A stretch of DNA of 21,138 nucleotides from Desulfovibrionaceae bacterium UBA6814 (GTDB lineage Bacteria; Desulfobacterota; Desulfovibrionia; Desulfovibrionales; Desulfovibrionaceae), in contig DKEU01000083.1 of NCBI GenBank assembly GCA_002452635.1, forward strand, positions 1 to 21,138, given 5' to 3'. The first letter of the stretch is position 1. Each line of letters begins with the position of its first letter. This document shows, piece by piece, positions 7,693 through 14,091 of the stretch. The position numbers and the translations under genes were made by a program. The notes beneath the pieces were generated by a model. That model ran no database searches and was not told where the DNA came from. It saw only the letters and a program-made list of their open reading frames with translations.

Positions 7693-7720
7693 AAAAAGGC
7701 CCCGCCTTGCGGCGGGGCCT
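7693..7720 (-). terminator. Terminator copy A (from the duplicated S1-gene tail)
   Basis: On the minus strand AGGCCCCGCC, a 4-nt loop and GGCGGGGCCT are followed by TTTTT. It is nearly identical to the terminator after the intact S1-domain gene, differing in the loop, and lies at the same distance from the tail fragment. It now insulates the higBA transcript from the ImmA-PIN operon. Between it and 7593 I see only an AT-rich leader with a TTGACA at 7650-7655 (minus strand). Confidence 0.85.
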
Positions 7721-7751
7721 CTTCATTTTGGTATCCAGCAGCGCCAGCCTA

Positions 7752-7880
7752 CTTCTTGTCTTTCTTGGCCTGGGCCAGCAGGTCGCCGAGGCTGGTGACC
7801 GCGGCTTCGCCGGTGGCGGTCTGTTTGGGGGCGTGCTGTTTCCATTCCTTGCGTTCGCGGAATTCCTGGACCTCGCGGGC
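7752..7880 (-). pseudogene. Detached 3' fragment of the S1-domain gene
   Basis: The minus strand reads AREVQEFRERKEWKQHAP, then KQTATGEAAVTSLGDLLAQ and AKKDKK-stop. This is the last about 42 codons of the S1-domain gene at 8693-10162, with conservative changes (A to G, E to Q, N to D). Including the terminator, about 190 bp are about 93 percent identical by eye to 8636-8825. The similarity ends abruptly at the higA stop codon. The fragment has no start and is presumably untranslated. It reads as an original or donor gene end left behind when the higBA segment was inserted. Confidence 0.85.
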
Positions 7881-7881
7881 G

Positions 7882-8196
7882 CTACAGCACCCCCTCCAGC
7901 CCCTTCCGATCCAGAATCTGCAACAATCGCTTCGACGGCCCGCTGGGGTGTTTCCGGCCGATTTCCCATTGGCGGACCGTGGACAGGCTGGTGTTAAGCA
8001 CCTTGGCGAGCACGGCTTGGCTCAGGTTGTTGCGCAGGCGCAGGGCCTTGATCTGCTCGGCCGTGAAGTCGGGGGTTGGCAGCAGGCACAGTGCGTCGTA
8101 TTCGCGCATGCGGCGTACATCAATGACTCCCGCCTTGTACAAGCCGCGGGCGCTTTCATGGACTGCCTCAAGCAGGCGGCTACGGGTCTTGGTCAT
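7882..8196 (-). CDS. higA: HigA-type antitoxin, Xre HTH transcriptional regulator
   Basis: A 104-residue protein. An N-terminal helical part (LLEAVHESARGLYKAGVIDVRRMREYDALCL) is followed by an Xre helix-turn-helix at residues about 48-98: IKALRLRNNLSQAVLAKVLN, then STVRQWEIGRKHPSGPSKRLLQIL. This is the standard antitoxin partner of COG4737-type RelE/HigB toxins. It should bind the toxin and repress the shared promoter. Its ATG (8194-8196) lies 17 nt inside the toxin gene, so the two are translationally coupled. The stop codon sits directly at the junction with the S1 tail fragment. Confidence 0.87.
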   Translation of the reverse strand: MTKTRSRLLEAVHESARGLYKAGVIDVRRMREYDALCLLPTPDFTAEQIKALRLRNNLSQAVLAKVLNTSLSTVRQWEIGRKHPSGPSKRLLQILDRKGLEGVL

Positions 8197-8563
8197 GGCA
8201 TATCTCCAAAATTTCGTTGATATTCAGGACGAGTCGCAACCCGTTGTCGTCCAGGGCCAGGTAATCGGCGGCAAGTCCCTGCACGGTCCGCAGGTCCTCG
8301 GGTCCGATGTTCTCCTGCTCGTTCTTCTCATAGCCGTACAGGAAGAACCAGCGGTCGGCCCGGTTGGTGGCCACCAGGGTGCGGGTGCTGCCGCGCTTGC
8401 CCCGGCCGGGCAGGGGGACCCGCTTCTTGACCACTCCGCCGCCCAGGTCGGCGTCCACCAAGCCGGCGGCCATCTCCTGGACCGCGGCACAGAGCGTGGC
8501 GTCGGGCAGGCCCGCCTTGCGCGCCCAACGGGCGAAGTGGCGGGTCTTGAACACTCTGTGCAT
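8180..8563 (-). CDS. higB: RelE/HigB-family toxin of a type II toxin-antitoxin system
   Basis: A 127-residue protein. MHRVFKTRHFARWARKAGL, then VQEMAAGLVDADLGGGVVKKR and TLVATNRADRWFFLYGYEKN are characteristic of the COG4737 HigB/RelE-like toxins, which inhibit translation by ribosome-dependent mRNA cleavage in studied relatives. The longer frame reaching 8671 is rejected: its first 36 codons run through the terminator and promoter. The ATG at 8561-8563 has no ribosome-binding site and lies about 7 nt downstream of the -10 box, so the transcript appears leaderless. The toxin gene comes first, as in higBA loci. GC content resembles the host rather than the AT-rich island next door. Confidence 0.86.
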   Translation of the reverse strand: MHRVFKTRHFARWARKAGLPDATLCAAVQEMAAGLVDADLGGGVVKKRVPLPGRGKRGSTRTLVATNRADRWFFLYGYEKNEQENIGPEDLRTVQGLAADYLALDDNGLRLVLNINEILEICHDQDP

Positions 8564-8569
8564 GGGATT

Positions 8570-8598
8570 TCTATAACACTCAGTGTTATGGTTGGCAA
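8570..8598 (-). promoter_or_regulatory. higBA sigma-70-like promoter
   Basis: On the minus strand TTGCCA (8598-8593) and TATAGA (8575-8570) are separated by exactly 17 nt. The predicted start of transcription falls on or within a nucleotide or two of the higB ATG at 8563. The operator palindrome occupies most of the spacer and part of the -10. Confidence 0.65.
8573..8589. promoter_or_regulatory. higBA operator palindrome
   Basis: ATAACACT-C-AGTGTTAT is a perfect 8-bp inverted repeat with a single central base, overlapping the -10 box and spacer. This is where an Xre-type antitoxin would bind for autorepression. A second smaller inverted repeat, GGTTG-G-CAACC, lies at 8590-8600 over the -35. 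Confidence 0.7.
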
Positions 8599-8635
8599 CC
8601 TGCCGCGGTACCGAGCAGACGACCAATGCGCAGAC

Positions 8636-8665
8636 AAAAAAAGGCCCCGCCTTCCGGCGGGGCCT
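8636..8665 (-). terminator. Terminator of the S1-domain gene (copy B)
   Basis: On the minus strand AGGCCCCGCC, loop GGAA and GGCGGGGCCT are followed by seven T. It begins 27 nt after the stop codon of the S1-domain gene and lies just upstream of the higBA promoter. Copy A is the duplicate at 7693-7720. Confidence 0.88.
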
Positions 8666-8692
8666 CTTCATTTCGGTAGCCAGCAGCGCAGC

Positions 8693-10162
8693 CTACTTCT
8701 TGTTCTTCTTGGCCTCGGCCAGCAGGTCGGCCAGGCTGGTGACGGCGGCTTCGCCGGTGGCGGTCTGTTTGGGGGCGTGCTGCTTCCATTCCTTGCGCTC
8801 GCGGACTTCCTGGACCTCGCGGGCGTCCGTCGGGGTCAGGGAGATGCGGCGGGCGGCGGCGTCCACGTTCTCCACCAGGAGGGCGACGGTGTCGCCGGGC
8901 TGGAGCTTCTCCAGCTCCGCGGGCTTCTCGGACTTCTTGATGTTGGACTTGGGCAGGAGGCCGGTGATGCCGGGCTCCAGGTTCACGAACAGGCCGAAGC
9001 TCTCGCGCTTCTCCACCGTGCCCGTGATCTCCTGGCCGGAGGCGTACTTCTGCGGCACCTCGGCCCAGGGGTCGCCCTGGGCGTCGCGCATGGACAGGCC
9101 CACGCGCCGGCGCTCGGCGTCGAACTCCTTGATGACCGCGGCCACTTCCTCGCCCACGGCCACCACGTCGCCGGGCTTCACCACCCGCTTCACGTAGCTC
9201 ATCTCGCTCACGTGGACCAGGCCCTCGATGCCGGGTGCTATCTCCACGAAGGCTCCGAAATCGGCCAGGCGCACCACCTTGCCGGTGACGGTCTCGCCTT
9301 CCTTGAAGGTGCCCGCGGCCAGGGTCCAGGGGTCGGGCATGGCCTGCTTGGCGGACAGGGACACCTTGAGGCGGCCCTTCTTGTCGCGGCCCACCTCGAT
9401 GACCTTGACCTTCACCTTGTCGCCCACGGCCACGGCCGCGGCCGGGTTGTCGATGCGGGACCAGGACAGCTCGGACACGTGGATCAGGCCGTCCACGCCC
9501 GGGACCAGCTCGGCGAACGCGCCGAACTGCGCCAGCCGGGTCACGGTCACCTCCAGCTCGGTGCCGGGCTGGATGGACGCCTCGAATTCCTTCTGGGCCT
9601 CCTCGCGCTCGGCTTCCAGCAGGGCGCGGCGGGACACCACCACGTTGCGGCCGCGCTCCTCGAACTTGATGACCGCGAAGCTGTAGTGCTTGTTGGTGTG
9701 CTCGGCCGGGTCGGTGCCGGGGCGCAGGTCCATCTGGCTGGCCGGGCAGAAGGCCCGCTTGCCGAAGACCAGGACGTTGAAACCGCCCTTGCAGGGGCCG
9801 GCCACCCGGCCCTCCACCGGCAGCTTGGTCTCGAAAGCCTGGCGCAGCATGTCCACGCCGCCCGCGCCGGACAAGGACTTGGACAGCTTGATGCCGCCGG
9901 TGCCCACGTTGACCACGTACAGGTCCAGCTCGTCGCCTTCCTTGACCGTGACGTTGCCCTCGTTGTCGGTGAGCTCCACGCGGTCGACCACGCCGTCGCG
10001 CTTGTCGCCCACGTCCACGAACACGGTGTTGGAGTCCAGGCTGATGACGCGGCCCTTGACCTTGTCGCCGGGCTTGAGCGCGCCCTGGGATTCCTGCTGC
10101 GAGGCCTCGAACAGGGCGGCGAAGCTCTCCTCGCCCTGGCCGGTGGTGGTTTCGTCCGACAT
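8693..10162 (-). CDS. Ribosomal protein S1-family RNA-binding protein with five S1 domains
   Basis: A 489-residue cytosolic protein built of consecutive S1 (OB-fold) RNA-binding repeats at roughly residues 30-95, 112-182, 198-270, 287-358 and 374-446. Repeats 3 and 4 are most typical (FGAFAELVPGVDGLIHVSEL, then FGAFVEIAPGIEGLVHVSEM). The tail is basic, ending in KKNKK. Ribosomal protein S1 delivers mRNA to the 30S subunit. With five rather than six repeats and a divergent second repeat (CKGGFNVLVFGKRAFCPASQ), this may be the main S1 (rpsA) or a paralogous S1-domain protein, so no symbol is given. The ATG at 10160-10162 has CAGGAG 7 nt upstream. The last about 42 codons and terminator are duplicated at 7693-7880, so the gene's present 3' end may derive from incoming DNA. 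Confidence 0.87.
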   Translation of the reverse strand: MSDETTTGQGEESFAALFEASQQESQGALKPGDKVKGRVISLDSNTVFVDVGDKRDGVVDRVELTDNEGNVTVKEGDELDLYVVNVGTGGIKLSKSLSGAGGVDMLRQAFETKLPVEGRVAGPCKGGFNVLVFGKRAFCPASQMDLRPGTDPAEHTNKHYSFAVIKFEERGRNVVVSRRALLEAEREEAQKEFEASIQPGTELEVTVTRLAQFGAFAELVPGVDGLIHVSELSWSRIDNPAAAVAVGDKVKVKVIEVGRDKKGRLKVSLSAKQAMPDPWTLAAGTFKEGETVTGKVVRLADFGAFVEIAPGIEGLVHVSEMSYVKRVVKPGDVVAVGEEVAAVIKEFDAERRRVGLSMRDAQGDPWAEVPQKYASGQEITGTVEKRESFGLFVNLEPGITGLLPKSNIKKSEKPAELEKLQPGDTVALLVENVDAAARRISLTPTDAREVQEVRERKEWKQHAPKQTATGEAAVTSLADLLAEAKKNKK

Positions 10163-10279
10163 GATTGTCTCCTGAAAATTGGGAAATGGCCGCGACAGGC
10201 GCGGCGAGCGCCCTCTTGGTACAGATTGCGCGGAAAGTAAAGCCCCCCTCTCGGGCCGCGGCGGGCGGGACCCCAGGGG

Positions 10280-11863
10280 CTACTGCTCGAAACCGGGCGG
10301 CGCGCCTTCGAACCGTTCCGGCGTTGGAGGCGTGCGCTCGCTGGCGCGCACGATGTCCAGGCCCGCGGCCCGGCCGGCCGCCTCGAACGACCCCGCGGCC
10401 AGCCGCTGCGCGCCCAGGGGGGTGACGAAGATGGCCGGCGCGGCCTTGACCGGGCACTTGTTCTCGCAGAACCCGCAGCCCGAGCAGCGCTTCTCGTCCA
10501 CCAGCGGCACCCCGGCCTTGGTCCCGGGCCGGCGCACCAGGCTGATGGCGTCGTAGGGGCAGGCCTCATCGCACACCAGGCAGGAGAGGTCCTGCTCGAA
10601 GGCCAGGCACTTCTCGGGCCGCACCACCGCGGTGCCCAGCTTGGCCCAGGGCTTCTCTTTGAGGTCCAGGAGGCGCAGCGCGCCGCTGGGGCACACCGCG
10701 CCGCAGGCCGCGCACAGGGGCTCGCAGGCCCCGCGCCGGGACACGGCCAGGGGCGAGAGCAGGGCCGCCAGGCCCAGGCCCAGGCCCGCGGGCTGCAGCA
10801 TGTTGCTGGGGCAGGCCTTCATGCACAGGCCGCAGCGCAGGCACAGGGCCAGGAACTCGGCCTCGGGCAGGGCCCCGGGCGGCCGCACCAGGGCCTCGGG
10901 CATGGGCTCGCCCACCGCGGCCTTGCCCCGGAACTCGTAGAGCCCCACCCGGGTGGCGGCCACCATGCCCAGGCCCACGGCCACCGTGCCCACGGCCTCG
11001 CGCCGGGACAGGTCCACCGCGGGTGCGGGCCGGGGCTCGGCCGCCCTGCCCGCAAAGGACACGGCCTGCTCCGGGCACACGGCCGCGCAGGTGCGGCAGC
11101 CGATGCACTCCCGCTCCCGGGTGAGGGCCGGGGCGTCGGCCGGGATGGCCCCCATGGGGCAGCGCCGCGCGCAGGTCCCGCACTCGGTGCAGGCGTCGGA
11201 CACCCGCCGCCGGTGCAGGCCCCGGCCGGCCCAGGTGGTGAGGGCCAGCACCGCGCCGGTGGGGCAGACGTAGCGGCACCAGAAGCGCGGGGCCCAGCGC
11301 AGGGCCGCGAACAGGCCGGTGAAGAAGAGCAGGTGGAACAGGGTCAGGGCAAAGCGCGGCCCGGCCGTGGGAACGCCCAGCAGCGCCACGGCCGCGGGGT
11401 CCAGCAGCTCCCGCACGGCCGGGAACAGCACCAGCCCGTACAGCCGCGGGGCCAGGGACAGGGGCGCGCCCCAGAATGCCAGGTTCAGGCCCCAGACCGC
11501 GGCCACCAGGACGAGCAGCAGGAACAGGTACTTGCCCTTGCGCCAGGATTCGGGCGGCGCGGCCGGCTTCCTCCTGCCCCGCTGCCGCATTGCCCAGTGC
11601 GCGGCATCGAGCGTCGTGCCCAGGGGGCAGACGTGGGAGCAGAACACCCGGCCCAGGAGCGCGGTGGCCGCCAGGACCGCCAGCGCGGGCAGCCCCACCC
11701 ACAACAGGGCCTTGCCCGCCAGGCTCGCGGCCAGGAACAGGCCCGGGTCCAGGCGCACGAAGATGTCCGCGGGCAGGCCGGGAACGAGGGGCCAGGCCGT
11801 GGCCCAGAGCAGGGCCAGGAACAGGGCCAGGCTCAGGGCCTGGCAGGCGCGGCGCAGGGTCAT
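10280..11863 (-). CDS. Membrane polyferredoxin, NapH-like/NapG-like fusion
   Basis: A 527-residue iron-sulfur membrane protein. Residues 1-210 contain about four hydrophobic segments and the two NapH-type motifs C75xxxC79P and C196xxxC200P. Two [4Fe-4S] ferredoxin motifs follow (C225-C235 and C253-C263). Residues 286-305 read SRREAVG then a hydrophobic stretch, a Tat-like signal anchor in the middle of the protein. A second ferredoxin region then carries clusters at C341-C351, C380-C391, around C428-C435 and C460-C470, resembling NapG. Such proteins pass electrons between the quinone pool and soluble redox partners; the exact partner here is inferred to be the adjacent DUF362 protein. The ATG at 11861-11863 has only a weak upstream purine stretch and lies 24 nt after a DUF362-tail copy. 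An N-terminal DUF362 partner gene and shared orientation suggest an operon. Confidence 0.85.
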   Translation of the reverse strand: MTLRRACQALSLALFLALLWATAWPLVPGLPADIFVRLDPGLFLAASLAGKALLWVGLPALAVLAATALLGRVFCSHVCPLGTTLDAAHWAMRQRGRRKPAAPPESWRKGKYLFLLLVLVAAVWGLNLAFWGAPLSLAPRLYGLVLFPAVRELLDPAAVALLGVPTAGPRFALTLFHLLFFTGLFAALRWAPRFWCRYVCPTGAVLALTTWAGRGLHRRRVSDACTECGTCARRCPMGAIPADAPALTRERECIGCRTCAAVCPEQAVSFAGRAAEPRPAPAVDLSRREAVGTVAVGLGMVAATRVGLYEFRGKAAVGEPMPEALVRPPGALPEAEFLALCLRCGLCMKACPSNMLQPAGLGLGLAALLSPLAVSRRGACEPLCAACGAVCPSGALRLLDLKEKPWAKLGTAVVRPEKCLAFEQDLSCLVCDEACPYDAISLVRRPGTKAGVPLVDEKRCSGCGFCENKCPVKAAPAIFVTPLGAQRLAAGSFEAAGRAAGLDIVRASERTPPTPERFEGAPPGFEQ

Positions 11864-11887
11864 ACGGTCAGGTCCATGCCCGGCATG

Positions 11888-11929
11888 CTAGAGCGCAACC
11901 CGCACCATCCGCACGTTCTCCACGCCCAT
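11888..11929 (-). repeat. DUF362 tail copy 3 (13-codon micro-ORF with TAG)
   Basis: A 42-nt in-frame copy of the last 14 codons of the DUF362 gene, reading MGVENVRMVRVAL-stop. The preceding codons GVGR also match. It has its own ATG and uses a TAG stop. It ends 24 nt before the polyferredoxin start. Whether it is translated is unknown. Confidence 0.75.
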
Positions 11930-11942
11930 CCGCCCAACCCCG

Positions 11943-11960
11943 AAAAAACGTAAGTTTTTT
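11943..11960. repeat. A/T-stem hairpin copy 2 of the tail repeat
   Basis: AAAAAACGTAAGTTTTTT has 7-bp arms AAAAAAC and GTTTTTT around a 4-nt loop. It is identical to the copy at 12025-12042 and separates tail copies 2 and 3. On the minus strand it ends in six T, so a weak terminator is possible. Confidence 0.75.
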
Positions 11961-11967
11961 AAAAAAA

Positions 11968-12009
11968 TCAGACTGCTCCCCTAGCTACTTGCAGGTTCTC
12001 CACGTCCAT
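11968..12009 (-). repeat. DUF362 tail copy 2 (13-codon micro-ORF with TGA)
   Basis: A 42-nt in-frame copy reading MDVENLQVARGAV-stop with TGA, preceded by codons for GVGC. Of about ten codons that differ from the true gene end, eight are synonymous, including the stop. No insertion or deletion is seen relative to the gene end. Confidence 0.78.
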
Positions 12010-12024
12010 GCAGCCAACCCCAAC

Positions 12025-12042
12025 AAAAAACGTAAGTTTTTT
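12025..12042. repeat. A/T-stem hairpin copy 1 of the tail repeat
   Basis: AAAAAACGTAAGTTTTTT, identical to 11943-11960 and 82 bp away. It begins 6 nt beyond the DUF362 stop codon on the minus strand, so it could be the gene's own weak terminator that was copied with the tail. Confidence 0.75.
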
Positions 12043-12048
12043 AGTTGA

Positions 12049-12993
12049 TTACACTGCAACCCGGGCAACCCTGAGATTCTCCACGTCCATGCGCCCCATG
12101 CCCCGCTCGTGGGCCAGGCGGATGTACTTCACCTGGCGCGGCTCCACCGAGCGGTCGTACCAGCGGAACATGCTCACCGCCAGGGCGTCGGCGGCCACCA
12201 TGTCCCGGCCGGCGATGACCGTGCGCGGCCGCTCCACCTTGCCCGGCCCGCCCGGGCCGTTGGTGGTCAGCACCCGGGTGGCGTCGATCACCGCCAGGTG
12301 CGCCTTGAGCCGGGTGCACAGGTCCACGATGGCCACGTGCAGGTCGTGGCGCGAGTGCATGACCCCGCGGTCGTAGATGAGGCCCATCATGCCCTTCATG
12401 CACAGGGAGACCCCGGCCCCGCCGTGGTGCTTGGCCACCGGCGCGGCGATGAGCACGTCCGCCTCCAGCACCTCGGCCATGATGTCCGTGACCTTCATGG
12501 ACACGCCCTGGGGCAGGGGCGTCTCCCGGAACAGGCCGCCGGCCTTCACGCCCTTGACCTCGCTGTCCGGCACCCCGGCGCAGGCCGACTGGATGCCGCT
12601 CTGCTCCAGGCAGAGCTCCACCGAGCGCAGGGGGTTGTCCACGATGCCTATCTTGCCGGCCCCGGCCTCCTTGCACATGACCGCCAGGGCCTGGATGACC
12701 TCGGGGTGGGTGGTGGTGGCGCTGTCCACGCCCGAGGCGAAGCTCATGTTGGGCTTGATGACCACCTTCTGCCCGGGCTTGACGAAGGCCTTCATGCCGC
12801 CGAGCAGCTCCACCGCGGCCCGGGTGGCCGCGGCCGGCCCGCCCGTGGCCACGGCCAGGTCCGGGGAGGCGTCGGCCAGCACCGCCGCCGGGCTGAGCAG
12901 CCCGGAGGCCCCGGCGGCCAGCCAGGCCGCGCCCGCGGCCTGCCACTTCAGGAAGTCCCGCCGCGTCACGCGACCGTTGCCGTTGTGCGCCAT
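12049..12993 (-). CDS. Tat-exported DUF362 protein (putative iron-sulfur/redox partner)
   Basis: A 314-residue protein. The N-terminus has a twin-arginine signal, TRRDFLK at residues 10-16, a hydrophobic stretch, and likely cleavage near AVLADA (about residue 42), so it is predicted to be folded in the cytoplasm and exported. The rest matches DUF362: KAFVKPGQKVVIKPNMSF, then TTTHPEVIQAL, KIGIVDNP, APVAKHHGGAGVSLCMKGMMG and AVIDATRVL. The biochemical role of this family is not settled; members often occur with ferredoxin-type proteins. The ATG at 12991-12993 has AGGAGGT 8 nt upstream. The last codons (MDVENLRVARVAV, TAA at 12049-12051) are repeated twice in the spacer before the polyferredoxin gene. 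Together they suggest a periplasmic redox or maturation module. Confidence 0.87.
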   Translation of the reverse strand: MAHNGNGRVTRRDFLKWQAAGAAWLAAGASGLLSPAAVLADASPDLAVATGGPAAATRAAVELLGGMKAFVKPGQKVVIKPNMSFASGVDSATTTHPEVIQALAVMCKEAGAGKIGIVDNPLRSVELCLEQSGIQSACAGVPDSEVKGVKAGGLFRETPLPQGVSMKVTDIMAEVLEADVLIAAPVAKHHGGAGVSLCMKGMMGLIYDRGVMHSRHDLHVAIVDLCTRLKAHLAVIDATRVLTTNGPGGPGKVERPRTVIAGRDMVAADALAVSMFRWYDRSVEPRQVKYIRLAHERGMGRMDVENLRVARVAV

Positions 12994-13098
12994 GGCTTTT
13001 TACCTCCTAGCCTGGATGCGTAGCAGGTTTCATGGCCAAGGGGAACCGGGGGGTATTTTCGGGCAAGAAAAAGGGGGAACCGGGCAAGGAAAAAAGAA

Positions 13099-13118
13099 GG
13101 GCGGATCGCGATCCGCCC
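13099..13118. repeat. REP-like perfect palindrome 4
   Basis: GGGCGGATCGCGATCCGCCC, a perfect palindrome with an A:T pair inverted to T:A relative to the common form, changed on both arms. It is followed by CCTACCGAAGAACG, the same linker start as after palindrome 1. Confidence 0.85.
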
Positions 13119-13162
13119 CTACCGAAGAACGCCTGGCCGAACGGCCGCGCCTGCTTGTATAG

Positions 13163-13182
13163 GGGCGGTTCGCGAACCGCCC
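13163..13182. repeat. REP-like perfect palindrome 5
   Basis: GGGCGGTTCGCGAACCGCCC, 64 bp from palindrome 4 and identical to copies 2 and 3. It starts about 18 nt beyond the hisG stop codon on the minus strand and could form the hisG 3' hairpin. The gap 12994-13200 holds only this pair and the DUF362 ribosome-binding site. Confidence 0.88.
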
Positions 13183-13200
13183 TCTTAGTGCGTCTGTGCC

Positions 13201-14091
13201 CTAAATCACCTTGTTCAGCGAGTACTCGATGATGCCCTCGGCCCCGAGGTCGTGGAGCTTGGGGACCAGGTCGCGGACGATGGCCTGCTGGACCACGATC
13301 TCGATGGACAGCCAGTGGGAGTTGTAGAGATGGGCCACGGTGGGCGAGGTGAGCGCCGGGAGCAGGCCCATGATGCTCTCCATCTTGTCCTCGGGCACGT
13401 TCATCTTGAGGCCCACCAGGCTCTCGGCGCGCAGGGCGCCCTGGAGCATCATGTCCAGCTGCTGGATCTTCTTGCGCTTGAAGGGGTCTTCCCAGGCCGC
13501 CTTGTTGGCGATGAGCTGGGTGTTGGTCTGCATGAGCTCGGCGATGATGCGCAGGCCGTGGGCCTTGATGGTGGTGCCGGTCTCGGTGACCTCCACGATG
13601 GCGTCGGCCAGGCCCTCGACCACCTTGGCCTCGGTGGCGCCCCAGGAGAACTCCACGGTGATGGGGATGCCCGCGCTCTCGAAGTAGCGGCGGGTGAAGT
13701 TCACCAGCTCGGTGGCGATCTTCTTGCCGGCCAGGTCCTCGGGCCGGCGAAAGGGCGAGTCGCCGGCCACGGCCAGGACCCAGCGCGCCGGGCGGTTGCT
13801 CACCTTGGAGTAGACCAGGTCCGAGACGTAGACCACGTCGGACTCGTTCTCGAGAATCCAGTCCTTGCCCGTGAGGCCGCAGTCCAGGGTGCCGGTGTCC
13901 ACGTAGCGGGACATCTCCTGGGCGCGGCACATGGAGCACTGGATCTCCTTGTCGTTGACCTCGGGGAAATAGTTGCGGTGGTGCTGGCGCACCTTCCAGC
14001 CGGCCTTTTCCAGCAGGGCCACGGTGGCCTCCTGGAGCGAGCCTTTGGGGATGCCGAATTTGAGCACCGGGCCGTTGTTGCTGGGAGCCAT
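13201..14091 (-). CDS. hisG: ATP phosphoribosyltransferase, long form (HisG)
   Basis: A 296-residue protein catalysing the first step of histidine synthesis, ATP plus PRPP to phosphoribosyl-ATP. Catalytic-domain motifs are LKFGIPKGSLQEATVALLEKAG at the N-terminus, DTGTLDCGLTGKDWI, and the PRPP-binding EFSWGATEAKVVEGLADAIVEVTETG. The extra C-terminal domain (about 80 residues, ending EGIIEYSLNKVI) is the histidine-binding regulatory domain of long-form HisG, so no separate HisZ is needed and feedback inhibition is expected. The ATG at 14089-14091 overlaps the hisI stop by one nucleotide (TAATG), implying coupling. The much longer open frame reaching 14442 is a read-back through hisI and is rejected. 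Confidence 0.94.
   Translation of the reverse strand: MAPSNNGPVLKFGIPKGSLQEATVALLEKAGWKVRQHHRNYFPEVNDKEIQCSMCRAQEMSRYVDTGTLDCGLTGKDWILENESDVVYVSDLVYSKVSNRPARWVLAVAGDSPFRRPEDLAGKKIATELVNFTRRYFESAGIPITVEFSWGATEAKVVEGLADAIVEVTETGTTIKAHGLRIIAELMQTNTQLIANKAAWEDPFKRKKIQQLDMMLQGALRAESLVGLKMNVPEDKMESIMGLLPALTSPTVAHLYNSHWLSIEIVVQQAIVRDLVPKLHDLGAEGIIEYSLNKVI

Noticed and set aside
8564..8671. N-terminal extension of HigB by 36 codons
   Set aside because: The extra codons read through the S1 terminator, the promoter and the operator, and are absent from the family.
7693..8825. Insertion sequence or transposon carrying higBA
   Set aside because: The flanking copies are direct repeats of a host gene end with no terminal inverted repeats or transposase.
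7979..10240. 753-codon plus-strand open frame across higBA and the S1-domain gene
   Set aside because: It is antisense to well-recognised genes, crosses the terminator and higBA promoter, and shows no conserved domain.
10163..10279. Terminator between the polyferredoxin and S1-domain genes
   Set aside because: A GCCC...GGGC pairing followed by TTTACTTT exists, but the stem is only about 4 bp and unconvincing.
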